Source: an uncultured Pirellulaceae bacterium (GTDB lineage: Bacteria; Planctomycetota; Planctomycetia; Pirellulales; Pirellulaceae). Taken from it: 11,079 nt of DNA. The notes beneath the pieces were generated by a model. That model made no database searches. It was given only the letters and a program-made list of their open reading frames with translations, and was not told the origin of the DNA. Shown here piece by piece: positions 1 through 7,768 of this stretch. The stretch covers positions 1 through 11,079 of the forward strand of contig CAKQNH010000079.1 of NCBI GenBank assembly GCA_934255105.1. Direction: 5' to 3'. Numbering within the stretch: position 1 is the first letter of the stretch; each line of letters opens with the position of its first letter. The position numbers and the translations under genes were made by a program.

Positions 1-3000
1 TTGTTGCGCAGCCCCGCCAGCATTGGTTCTCCACGTGTGTCGTATTCGGCTTGTAGGCCGGTAAATTGTCCCAATGTGATCTGACTAAAAATTTCGCTCG
101 CGCGGCCGAGTATCGGACCTTGGTTCTTTTCGCGATGGCGTTCGATAGCCGCTTTCAAGACGACCGTGGCAACAGACCGCACGGCCAACGCTTGCAGTTC
201 GTCATCTAGTTGCGCAACGCTGCTCTCACACCGAGCATTGGCTTCCGCCGCAACATCGCTGCCATCGAATTTGTCCAATTCGATTTCATCTTCACGGATT
301 TGTCCGATGACGATATCGCGCCGCTCGTTTAGTTCGGCCAATTCCTGCTGGACCTGCGCCAGTCGTTGTTCCAGCGTCTGTTCCTGAGCGGTCTCCCGTT
401 CGACTTCTATTACGAAATCTGCCAGCGACGCACCGGCAGAGTAGCCAGCGATTTCGTCTTCCAATTCGGCAATTGCCTGTTCGTGCTCGCGCCGTTGGCG
501 GGACTGCTCAGCGGCAGGGGCGAGTTGATCGTATTGGCTGACCCCAGCCTGGCGCAACATGTCATCGAGCTGCAGCTTGGCTTGCTCGGATCGCTTCTGA
601 GCCTGTTCCAGAGAGGCGCTCAGCTCGGTCCGGCGCTGCACTAAACTGCTATGTTCACGTTCAGCTAACCGGGCATGTTCCAGTTGCTCAACCAATCGAT
701 GCAGCGCTTGTTCTGCTGGAAGCGACTGTTGCGCTGGCGCGATGCTGGCGCATAGCGTGGAAACATCCCGTGCAAACACTTCCGCGTCGCTATCGATGTG
801 TTGCAGTCGCGCGCGATATCGATCGACTTCTTTAAACTTTTCAAACAGCTCTTGGAGAGTGGCCAAGCGACTGTTGGCTTGTTCTGGAAGAGCGCTGGGC
901 TCTAGTCCCAAGCGTGCCATCTCTTCTGCCCATTGGCTTTGCAGCTTGCCCACGGCAACCTCGCTCTCGGCGTATTGGGTCTGAGCGACGGTGAGCTTAT
1001 GTTGGTTTTCGTGCAGCGAATCGCGCCATTGCTCATGGCGACTAGCTTGTGCAGTCAGTTCGCTGAGTTTGTCGTCGATGCGCTGGGTCAATTCGCTCAG
1101 CGTAGGTTGATAGTCGGTTTGTCCGGTCGCCGGGCTATTTGCCAGACTGAAATTGTCGTCTTGCTTGCCCAGCCCCAAGTTGTCCAGCATGTGTTGCAGG
1201 CGTTGGGAAAGTTCATTCAAATCCTTTTGTTTCTGTTCATATATGGCCTGTTGCCGACGGAGCTGCTGCAGAAGCTGTGCGAGCGATTCGGCTTGCCGCA
1301 ACCAGATCTGCATCTCAGCCGGGGATGGCATCTCGGTCTGGGGCGACATTTCCTGCGGAGCTGCCTTCTTAGCCGCAGGCAGCTTTTGGGCCGGGGACAA
1401 ATTTTCGGTCTGAGGCTGCGGGGCGATCCCTAGCGGTCGCCATAAGGCCAGCCAACGCTTTTCAATATTTGCTCCCTGAGCCTGAGCGTGTAAGAGTTCC
1501 TCACGGAACTTGGTTTCACGGGCTATCACCTGCTCCAGATCGGTCTGCAACTTACTCTTCATGGCCACGCGATCGGCATCGGTGCGCAGGTCATCGGCCA
1601 ATCGATCTGCTTCCGCGACGGCGTATTCATACGCGGCGGCAAGATCGTTGAAGTTGGTGAAGTTCTGCAGGTAGTCTTGCACATTGACGTTGTCAGCCGT
1701 GTCGGATTGCCAGTCGCTACGAATCAAGTGCCAGCCCTGCTGACGGAGTTGCCGCAATCGCGTCAGATCGGCCAGCGTAGGGATGGCTTGGCCGGATTCG
1801 ATTTCGGCCAGACGCATGGATAATGCATCGCGTTTGTGTTCGCATTCGCCCAGTTGTTGCTGCAGCGATTGAAGCCGACGATCGGCAGCAGTGAAATCGG
1901 CTTCGAATCGGTCCAAAGTGGTACTGGGGGGGAGTGGAAGCGACTCGAGCTCGTCGGCCGTTCCGGCGAACAAGGGCAGCTTCTTGAGCGCCAAGTCGAT
2001 CTGTTGTTGCAGTGCTGAGCGCTGGGCGCTAGCTTGATCCAATTCGCCTTGAACGTCTCCTTGCTGTTGTATGGCGCGCAGCGATGCGCGTAGGGCCAGC
2101 AAGTCGACCGAGGTATCTAGGTCGACCAAGCGACGCTCCGTAGTGGCCATGTCTTGTCGCAGTTGTTCACACGATTTTCGCTCAGCTTGCAACCGCTCCA
2201 ATTGCCGCTGAAGTTGTGTCCCCAAGCTTTGGATCTTAATCTTTTTGTCTCGCGGTAGTCTCAGCTCTTCAATGGCAGACAAGTCGGGGTTGCGGTCGAG
2301 TTCGCGCATCAAATCTTGGGCTTCGCGTTCGGCAGCGTCGCGCTTGGCTTCGACCGTTGGACGGTCGACCAGCGACCGACGAATACCTCCAGCTCGATCA
2401 CGCAGGCCGTCAATAGCTTCGAAGGCTGTTAAGATAGACTGCGGAACATGCAAAGACTGCAACTTTGCTTCGAGCTTATCGAGCTCGATGGTGGCATCTT
2501 CGGCTTGGTGCTGGCGAGTTTTCAGCTCCAACAGCAGTTCGTTAGTGCGTTGTACAAAGCCATCCTCCAGTCGGGGTACCTTGGCCAGCGGTTGCAGTTT
2601 CTCTTGACGACTCTTCCAGCGATTGATGGGAGTGGCGGACGTTTGGATGCGCTGCAAGCGAGCGAGCTGAGCGCTCAGTTGGCTGAGTTGCTGGTCGAAG
2701 TGCGCCTTTTCTTGCCGATGCTCGCGGTACTGCTGGTCGATACGTTTCCAGGTTTCCACGGTCACTTGTGCGGACGTCACGGCTTGGCGATGCTTGAGAT
2801 ACTCGTTCAGGTGTTGGTGTATAGAGCCACTCCGCAAGGTGGATTTGAGCAGCTCGTCGGATTCGGCCAGCAGATCATTTTGCAGTTGCTGCAGGTTGAC
2901 CACACCCGCGCCGGCCGCGAACAGCATTTGCCCCAGGTGTCCCTTGCCGTTGGCGATATCCCGCCCTCCCTCGCGCAGTCGCTGGTGGTTGATGCCGAAC

Positions 3001-3368
3001 ATCGTTTTGAAAGACTCTTGATCGATGTCACCCAGGAAGGGCAACAGTGCATCGTCGGCCACGGGCTCAACATCTTGGCTGCAGCGCAGCGATAGCTTCT
3101 GAGCTTTGCGACGCACGACAGAAAGTCGACTGCCGTCGCTGTGCTGTAGTTGCGCGCCCACACGCAGGTTTTTGTACGAGTGCAGGAAGTCGTCTGCGGT
3201 CCGACCTGGAAAACCGTACAGGAAATCGGTCACCGCGCGCAGCGACGAACTCTTGCCGGCCTCATTGGGGCCGTAGATGATATGCAGGCCGTGATTACCC
3301 GCTGATAAATCGATGTAGCAATCGGTAAACGGCCCAAAGGCGATCAGGCGAAGTTCGGCAATTTTCAC
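1..3368 (-). CDS. yhaN: YhaN-type SMC-like AAA ATPase (partial, C-terminus beyond window)
   Basis: The minus frame is open from a GTG at 3368 to the window edge (about 1,122 codons); I read it codon by codon and found no stop. The N-terminus MKIAELRLIAFGPF is followed by a Walker A motif GPNEAGKSS at residues 33-41, then the YhaN-like stretches FLYGFPGR and MFGINHQRLREGGRDI. The middle is long, rich in Leu, Gln, Glu, Ala and Arg, and likely coiled coil. A Pro-rich segment at about residues 648-690 follows WRPLGI. The last visible part (GPILGRASEIFSQITLGQFTGL) matches the region before the ABC signature, so signature and Walker B lie outside. The family is the ATPase partner of a YhaO/SbcD-like nuclease, acting on DNA ends in the cytoplasm. 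I saw no CxxC zinc hook. Translation is probably coupled to the gene ending at 3378. The family call is firm; the exact substrate is unknown. Confidence 0.9.
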   Translation of the reverse strand, partial: MKIAELRLIAFGPFTDCYIDLSAGNHGLHIIYGPNEAGKSSSLRAVTDFLYGFPGRTADDFLHSYKNLRVGAQLQHSDGSRLSVVRRKAQKLSLRCSQDVEPVADDALLPFLGDIDQESFKTMFGINHQRLREGGRDIANGKGHLGQMLFAAGAGVVNLQQLQNDLLAESDELLKSTLRSGSIHQHLNEYLKHRQAVTSAQVTVETWKRIDQQYREHRQEKAHFDQQLSQLSAQLARLQRIQTSATPINRWKSRQEKLQPLAKVPRLEDGFVQRTNELLLELKTRQHQAEDATIELDKLEAKLQSLHVPQSILTAFEAIDGLRDRAGGIRRSLVDRPTVEAKRDAAEREAQDLMRELDRNPDLSAIEELRLPRDKKIKIQSLGTQLQRQLERLQAERKSCEQLRQDMATTERRLVDLDTSVDLLALRASLRAIQQQGDVQGELDQASAQRSALQQQIDLALKKLPLFAGTADELESLPLPPSTTLDRFEADFTAADRRLQSLQQQLGECEHKRDALSMRLAEIESGQAIPTLADLTRLRQLRQQGWHLIRSDWQSDTADNVNVQDYLQNFTNFNDLAAAYEYAVAEADRLADDLRTDADRVAMKSKLQTDLEQVIARETKFREELLHAQAQGANIEKRWLALWRPLGIAPQPQTENLSPAQKLPAAKKAAPQEMSPQTEMPSPAEMQIWLRQAESLAQLLQQLRRQQAIYEQKQKDLNELSQRLQHMLDNLGLGKQDDNFSLANSPATGQTDYQPTLSELTQRIDDKLSELTAQASRHEQWRDSLHENQHKLTVAQTQYAESEVAVGKLQSQWAEEMARLGLEPSALPEQANSRLATLQELFEKFKEVDRYRARLQHIDSDAEVFARDVSTLCASIAPAQQSLPAEQALHRLVEQLEHARLAEREHSSLVQRRTELSASLEQAQKRSEQAKLQLDDMLRQAGVSQYDQLAPAAEQSRQRREHEQAIAELEDEIAGYSAGASLADFVIEVERETAQEQTLEQRLAQVQQELAELNERRDIVIGQIREDEIELDKFDGSDVAAEANARCESSVAQLDDELQALAVRSVATVVLKAAIERHREKNQGPILGRASEIFSQITLGQFTGLQAEYDTRGEPMLAGLRN

Positions 3369-3377
3369 AGGTGTGCT

Positions 3378-4715
3378 CTATGGGGTTTGGTCGTGTTGCA
3401 GTCGGTGATTGAGCAGTGCTTCTGCTTGATCCAGCACGCCGGCAAGCCACACATCTGCCTGATCGCCGTCGCCGACCAAGCCCTTCAGCTCCGGTGGTAG
3501 CTTGGCCACGATGGGACCGAAGTTATAACCCAGCTCATTCAGTTGTTCTGGATTTGCTCGCACTTCTGCGAACAGCTCGGCCAGCTCTCCCAAAGCGGCT
3601 TCGTCGACCTGCGGGCTGGCACCGCTGCGAGAGATGTGGTTGGTGCGGATTTTAACTTTCTCAATCCAAATATTCCCTTGACCAACATCCAGGGCCAAGC
3701 CCCGCACCTGGTGCACCCAGTGGTCTTGTTGGGCCAACAGTTCGCGATGCACTTTGGTCTGTCCGGTCAATTCGACACGCACGGCCAGTGGCTTGTCGGG
3801 TGCGAGTGATGTAAGCTGCGTGAGCTGTTGAGAGACACAGTTGAGGATGTCATCAACATGTTGTATGTCACTGACATCGACCGTGGCAATCTCCCACCGC
3901 ATGACATCCAGTGGATGGAAGACCGGCTCTAATTGCAAGCTGTCCGATACGGAGACTAAGTAGCAGCCCTTGGGACCAGTCTCGCGAATATGCCTTCCTT
4001 GGATGTTCCCTGGAAAGGCGATAAATGGCTCTTGGCAGAGGATCTCGCGTTTGTGGATGTGCCCCAACGCCCAGTAGTCGTAGCCTTTGCTCTTGAGGCC
4101 GTCGAGCGAGCAGGGTGCGTACGATGCGTGGCCTTCGCGTCCATCGATACTGGTGTGCAACAGTCCGATATTCAAGCAACCCCGCACGGCGGCGGGATAG
4201 GCTTGAGACAGATCCTCCACGACTTTCTCGCTGGCGAAGCTCTGGCCATGAATGACCACGTCCAGCGATTCGAGGCGGACAGTTTGCGGTTGTTCGTGGG
4301 ACAGCAGCGTGACGTTGTCGGGCAGCGGCAGCGAGCGGGTCATTTTATTGGCTGCGTCATGGTTTCCAGCGATAAAAAACAGCGGAATGTTCGCCGCTCG
4401 TAGCCGGGCCGCTTGTTTGACAAAGTACATGCCGGTCTGGAAGTTTTTCCAATCGCCATCGTACAGGTCACCAGCCACCACAACGAATTTCACTTGCTGG
4501 TCGATTGCCAAATTGACTAGGTTATTCAGCCCGTCGCGTGGTGCGCGGCGAATGTCGTCGACCGGGGCACCTTCGTATTGCTGGAGTCCCTTGAGCGCGC
4601 TATCCAGGTGAATGTCCGCAGCGTGGATGAACTTAAAAATTGCTTCTGCCCTCGCTCGGGGTGATGGAATAAAGGTCGATACCGAAATATAGACAGTCGC
4701 TCCGCTTTCGGCCAT
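3378..4715 (-). CDS. yhaO: YhaO/SbcD-like metallophosphoesterase (DNA repair exonuclease family)
   Basis: This 445-residue protein has the calcineurin-like phosphoesterase motifs in order: DIH at 34-36, GDLYD at 82-86, GNHD at 117-120, H187 in GLLHTSIDG, and GHIH at 218-221. These residues bind two metals, usually Mn, in SbcD/Mre11-type nucleases. A C-terminal region of about 190 residues resembles the YhaO capping part, including ELGYNFGPIVAKLPPEL. It is the first gene of a pair with the YhaN-like ATPase, which starts 9 bases after this stop, so a nuclease-ATPase complex on DNA ends is expected. The start is uncertain. ATG at 4715 is the only standard start after an in-frame TAA, but the family normally begins at the residues equivalent to F27-K28-F29 (FKFIHAADIHLDS). 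That would place initiation at an ATT codon at 4640, preceded by GAGGG at an 8-base spacing; the protein would then be 420 residues. Confidence 0.92.
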   Translation of the reverse strand: MAESGATVYISVSTFIPSPRARAEAIFKFIHAADIHLDSALKGLQQYEGAPVDDIRRAPRDGLNNLVNLAIDQQVKFVVVAGDLYDGDWKNFQTGMYFVKQAARLRAANIPLFFIAGNHDAANKMTRSLPLPDNVTLLSHEQPQTVRLESLDVVIHGQSFASEKVVEDLSQAYPAAVRGCLNIGLLHTSIDGREGHASYAPCSLDGLKSKGYDYWALGHIHKREILCQEPFIAFPGNIQGRHIRETGPKGCYLVSVSDSLQLEPVFHPLDVMRWEIATVDVSDIQHVDDILNCVSQQLTQLTSLAPDKPLAVRVELTGQTKVHRELLAQQDHWVHQVRGLALDVGQGNIWIEKVKIRTNHISRSGASPQVDEAALGELAELFAEVRANPEQLNELGYNFGPIVAKLPPELKGLVGDGDQADVWLAGVLDQAEALLNHRLQHDQTP

Positions 4716-4892
4716 GACCGCTATAGCAAAGCTGGTTGTGTGTTAAGTTGATCTGCACCCGCTTGGACTGGACAATTGACGCGCAGCGGGCGAAAATTAG
4801 CGTCAGGCCTTCGCGACGACTTGTGCCTTCTTCGGGTTGATGCAAGCTTACCCCACTCATTGTTCGTTCTCGCTTCGAAAGCCAATGCTAGC
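4716..4892. other. Divergent intergenic region between yhaO-like and toroid genes
   Basis: These 177 bases separate the two divergent genes. The plus-strand frame of the toroid gene is open back to a TTG at 4776, but the residues it would add look like non-coding sequence and lack family features. On the plus strand there is a TTGACG at 4776-4781 and a TTGGAC at 4763-4768, but neither has a convincing -10 partner. A short inverted repeat (CGTC/GACG) surrounds an AGGCCT palindrome near 4800-4818. Nothing here is strong enough to name as an operator. Confidence 0.5.
4720..4746 (-). promoter_or_regulatory. Candidate promoter for the yhaO-yhaN unit
   Basis: On the minus strand, TTAACA (4746-4741) resembles a -35 box. 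It lies 15 bases upstream of TATAGC (4725-4720), which is preceded by TGC as in an extended -10. The spacing is short for sigma70. Transcription would begin close to 4713, on top of the ATG at 4715. This would mean either a leaderless message or a start further inside. It was found by eye only and such matches occur by chance. Confidence 0.33.
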
Positions 4893-7655
4893 ATGTCCGA
4901 TCGAATGCGATACTCCGAAATGGCTGGTATTGATCCTGGGCACGAGGACATGCAGCCCATATGGCCACTGAACGTAGTGCTGTTTCTATTGGGATTGTCG
5001 GTGCTGGGCGTGGCCTTCGCCTTCTTGGATACCGCCGACCGACGCCCGCTGTACAATCCGTGGAGCTATGCTATTGCAACGCCGGTAGTGTTTCTACTGC
5101 TGTCGCTACTGCTCAACAAGGTGGTCAGCCGGGTGGTGGAGAAGTCGATGCAGATGGCCTTTCTGCTGAGCGTCTTGATCCACTTGGTACTTATGGTCGC
5201 GGCAGTGAACGTGGTCATTTTTACGCGGATGTGGCCGGATGTGCTGGATTCGCTGGCCGCACAGCGCGAAGTGCTTAAACGCGACAGGCTGCAGGCGAAG
5301 CAATACCATCGACTGTCTAATACCACCCAGAGTGGTAGCCGCCCGGATTACTTGAAGCCGGTCGAGACCGAGCATCAACCGACTGAAGTGGAGGCGGTAA
5401 ACACGCCTAGGCTGGCGCTGGCGCGTTCCGAGCGAGCAAACCTTGTCAGCCCTTCGCCGAAAATTGAACTGAGCCACACGCCGCATTTGCTCGAGCGCGA
5501 TCAGCCTGCGACCTCGACGCCCAGCAGCAGCGACCAAGCCGCCAAGCTGTCGCGCAGCGAGTCGACCGCGCCACGCGTCGAGCCGACATTCCCGCAGGCC
5601 CCGTCCAGCGAGTCGGCTGAGTTGGATGCGAGCGAACCTGCACCGCTGAGTCCATCGGCGGCGGCACTTTCGCGCAGCGATCAAGGGCGAACCAGTCAAC
5701 TGTCACAGGTGCCCACTCCGCCCGATGCGTCCCCCGCAGCATTGCTGGGGCAAACTCCGCAACGGGAGCAGCGTCGCGAATTGCCCGCGCAGGTTCCCAC
5801 GCCAAACTTCAACGATCTAGCCATGTCGCTACCTCGCAGCACGGCCGGTGGGACATTGGGGGCGGAGGCCCCCAGCTCGATGCCCGTCCAGGGAATAGAA
5901 GCGGTAGGAAGTAGCGATCCGCTACCCAGCCAGCAGATCGTGCTCGGCTCGCAGGCCACGCAGCAACGCCGCTCCAGCACGCATCAATCACGCTCCAGTC
6001 AACTCCCTTTCCTAGGTGCGCCGCAAAGTCAACAAGCGGGCGAACTGCATAGTTTTTCTAGCGGACTGAGCGGACGTTCACCGTCGCAGTTAAGCCAATC
6101 GCCCGATGATGGCACGGCAGCCGTTCAGGATGTGGCTGGACTGTACGGTGCCCAGCGCGATCTGCAGCGTTCGTCGCTGGGGCGCAGCGGCAACCCCGGT
6201 CCAACTTCCGTGGGCGGACTGGAAGCTATGCAAGGTCAACTGGCAGCGGAATTAAACGCCGCGTCCGGCACCGGCACAGGCACCGGCCCTGCTGGGGCGT
6301 CGCTGTCGCGTCGCAACGCGCGACAGGGGCCAGCTACAGGTCAATCGACATTGCCCTCTACGTTGCTAAACATCGATCAAATCGCCGGTCCCGGTGGCGT
6401 CGCCCCCACGCCCGATCAAGTGGGCGGACTGCTCAATCGTCGCGACGTATCGCTCGACAACTGGGCACCACCACAGTTGGAAACTCAGCGCTTCGCGCGT
6501 CAGGATGTCGGTGGTCCGCTGGCCGCCGGGCAAGTCGCCCTGCCCAAACCGGCATTTCAGCAGCGTATCGACCGGCTCAAGGACCAGCATCCCCAGGATG
6601 AATCGACTCTGGCCCCACAGACCGAATTGGCGATCGAGCGGGGACTCGAGTTCTTAGCCAAGCATCAACGCCCAGATGGGTCATGGCGATTGCAAGATTT
6701 CGACACGCCAGTATTGATACGCAGCGACACTGCGGCCACTGCTCTGGCCCTGCTGGCGTTTCAGGGAGCGGGCTACACGCACAATCAATTCAAATATTCC
6801 GGGACGGTCACGAAGGCGATTGAGTTTCTGGTGCAACATCAGCAGCCCAACGGAGATTTGTACATTCCACAAAACCCAGCCTCAGATCAAAATGCATGGC
6901 TGTATTCCCATGCCATCGCGGCTTTAGCATTGAGCGAAGCGGTTGGCATGACTCAGGACGATCAACTGCGGCCAGCGGCGCAGCGGGCGATCGACTTTAT
7001 GGTAGCCAGCCAAGATCCGGAGCTGGGCGGTTGGCGCTATCGTCCCGGAATGGGTGCCGATACCAGCGTTACCGGTTGGTTTATGATGGCCTTCAAGAGT
7101 GGGCAATTGGCTGGCTTAAGCGTCCCGCAAAAGAGCTTTGACGCGATTGAAAAATTCGTTATCGCGAGTCAAAGTTCGCCGGAGCAGCCTTATTTATATC
7201 GCTACAATCCGTATGCCGCCGACACACCGCAGCAGCGACACGGGTTGGTTCCCACCTCGGTCATGACCAGCGTTGGACTGCTGATGCGATTGTATTTCGG
7301 CTGGCAGCGCGACCGCGCGGAAATGATGGCTGGCGCCGATCACCTACTGGCTCATCCACCTGAGAACGGCAGCCTTTCTGCCAGCCGTCGCGACACTTAC
7401 TATTGGTATTACGCAACGCAAGTCATGTTTCACATGCGAGGTGACCGCTGGAAGCAATGGCATGATCGCTTGTATCCGCTGTTGCTCAGTAGTCAAGTCG
7501 TCGACGGAGAGATGGCTGGAAGTTGGGACCCCAACTATCCCACACCCGATCTTTGGGCGAGTTACGGCGGTCGCTTGTACGTAACGACGCTCAATCTGTT
7601 ATCCTTAGAGGTCAGCTACCGCCACTTGCCACTCTATGAAGCGACCGCCCAGTAG
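4893..7655 (+). CDS. Membrane-anchored prenyltransferase/squalene-cyclase-like toroid protein
   Basis: With ATG 4893 the protein has 920 residues; ATG 4905, 4920 and 4950 are alternatives and 4950 has GAGG just upstream. Three hydrophobic helices lie at about residues 28-45, 59-76 and 88-110. The Lys/Arg-rich loop between helices 2 and 3 puts the remainder outside the cytoplasmic membrane by the positive-inside rule. Residues about 121-571 are a Pro/Ser/Gln/Ala-rich, probably disordered linker with recurring L-x-R-S motifs. Residues about 574-916 form an alpha/alpha-toroid-like domain with repeats such as QRPDGSW, QQPNGDL and QDPELGGWRY, ending in GGRLYVTTLNLLSLE. This resembles planctomycete proteins annotated as prenyltransferase/squalene oxidase repeat proteins. 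The acidic DxDD of hopene cyclases is absent (SDTAAT and ADTSVT at comparable places), so cyclase activity is doubtful and a binding or scaffold role is possible. The biochemical role is unknown. Confidence 0.85.
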   Translation: MSDRMRYSEMAGIDPGHEDMQPIWPLNVVLFLLGLSVLGVAFAFLDTADRRPLYNPWSYAIATPVVFLLLSLLLNKVVSRVVEKSMQMAFLLSVLIHLVLMVAAVNVVIFTRMWPDVLDSLAAQREVLKRDRLQAKQYHRLSNTTQSGSRPDYLKPVETEHQPTEVEAVNTPRLALARSERANLVSPSPKIELSHTPHLLERDQPATSTPSSSDQAAKLSRSESTAPRVEPTFPQAPSSESAELDASEPAPLSPSAAALSRSDQGRTSQLSQVPTPPDASPAALLGQTPQREQRRELPAQVPTPNFNDLAMSLPRSTAGGTLGAEAPSSMPVQGIEAVGSSDPLPSQQIVLGSQATQQRRSSTHQSRSSQLPFLGAPQSQQAGELHSFSSGLSGRSPSQLSQSPDDGTAAVQDVAGLYGAQRDLQRSSLGRSGNPGPTSVGGLEAMQGQLAAELNAASGTGTGTGPAGASLSRRNARQGPATGQSTLPSTLLNIDQIAGPGGVAPTPDQVGGLLNRRDVSLDNWAPPQLETQRFARQDVGGPLAAGQVALPKPAFQQRIDRLKDQHPQDESTLAPQTELAIERGLEFLAKHQRPDGSWRLQDFDTPVLIRSDTAATALALLAFQGAGYTHNQFKYSGTVTKAIEFLVQHQQPNGDLYIPQNPASDQNAWLYSHAIAALALSEAVGMTQDDQLRPAAQRAIDFMVASQDPELGGWRYRPGMGADTSVTGWFMMAFKSGQLAGLSVPQKSFDAIEKFVIASQSSPEQPYLYRYNPYAADTPQQRHGLVPTSVMTSVGLLMRLYFGWQRDRAEMMAGADHLLAHPPENGSLSASRRDTYYWYYATQVMFHMRGDRWKQWHDRLYPLLLSSQVVDGEMAGSWDPNYPTPDLWASYGGRLYVTTLNLLSLEVSYRHLPLYEATAQ

Positions 7656-7666
7656 ACGAACCGTGG

Positions 7667-7727
7667 TTAAGCATCGGAGCGGTAATTGGTGTCACGGATG
7701 CGACGGTAACTCTCATTACGATGCTAA
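7667..7727. repeat. Imperfect inverted repeat between toroid and DUF1080 genes
   Basis: The left arm TTAAGCATC (7667-7675), plus GTAAT (7682-7686) after a 6-base bulge, pairs with the continuous right arm ATTACGATGCTAA (7715-7727). The loop is about 28 bases. It begins 12 bases after the toroid gene stop and ends about 41 bases before the chosen DUF1080 start. There is no U-tract, so it is not a textbook terminator. It could be an mRNA processing or attenuation structure between the two genes. Confidence 0.35.
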
Positions 7728-7768
7728 ATGGCCTCACGTCCCCCCACACTTTTGCAAGAGATCCCACC

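Noticed and set aside
933..1433. Open plus-strand frame of 166 codons opposite the yhaN-like gene
   Set aside because: It is codon-aligned with the minus-strand gene, whose frame is open for over 1,100 codons with clear family motifs. The plus frame is a shadow of its codon bias.
2448..3095. Open plus-strand frame of 215 codons
   Set aside because: It lies wholly opposite the conserved N-terminal half of the yhaN-like gene, in the same codon phase. It has no recognisable domain.
4633..4860. Minus-strand frame of 75 codons overlapping the yhaO-like start
   Set aside because: It overlaps the conserved gene in another frame, has no recognisable motif, and spans the divergent promoter region.
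4776..4892. TTG-initiated N-terminal extension of the toroid protein
   Set aside because: The 39 added residues have no signal or family-like sequence, and four ATG codons just downstream sit immediately before the first membrane helix.
5106..5699. Minus-strand frame of 197 codons opposite the toroid gene
   Set aside because: It is an Arg-rich antisense shadow of the membrane and linker coding region, with no plausible start context.
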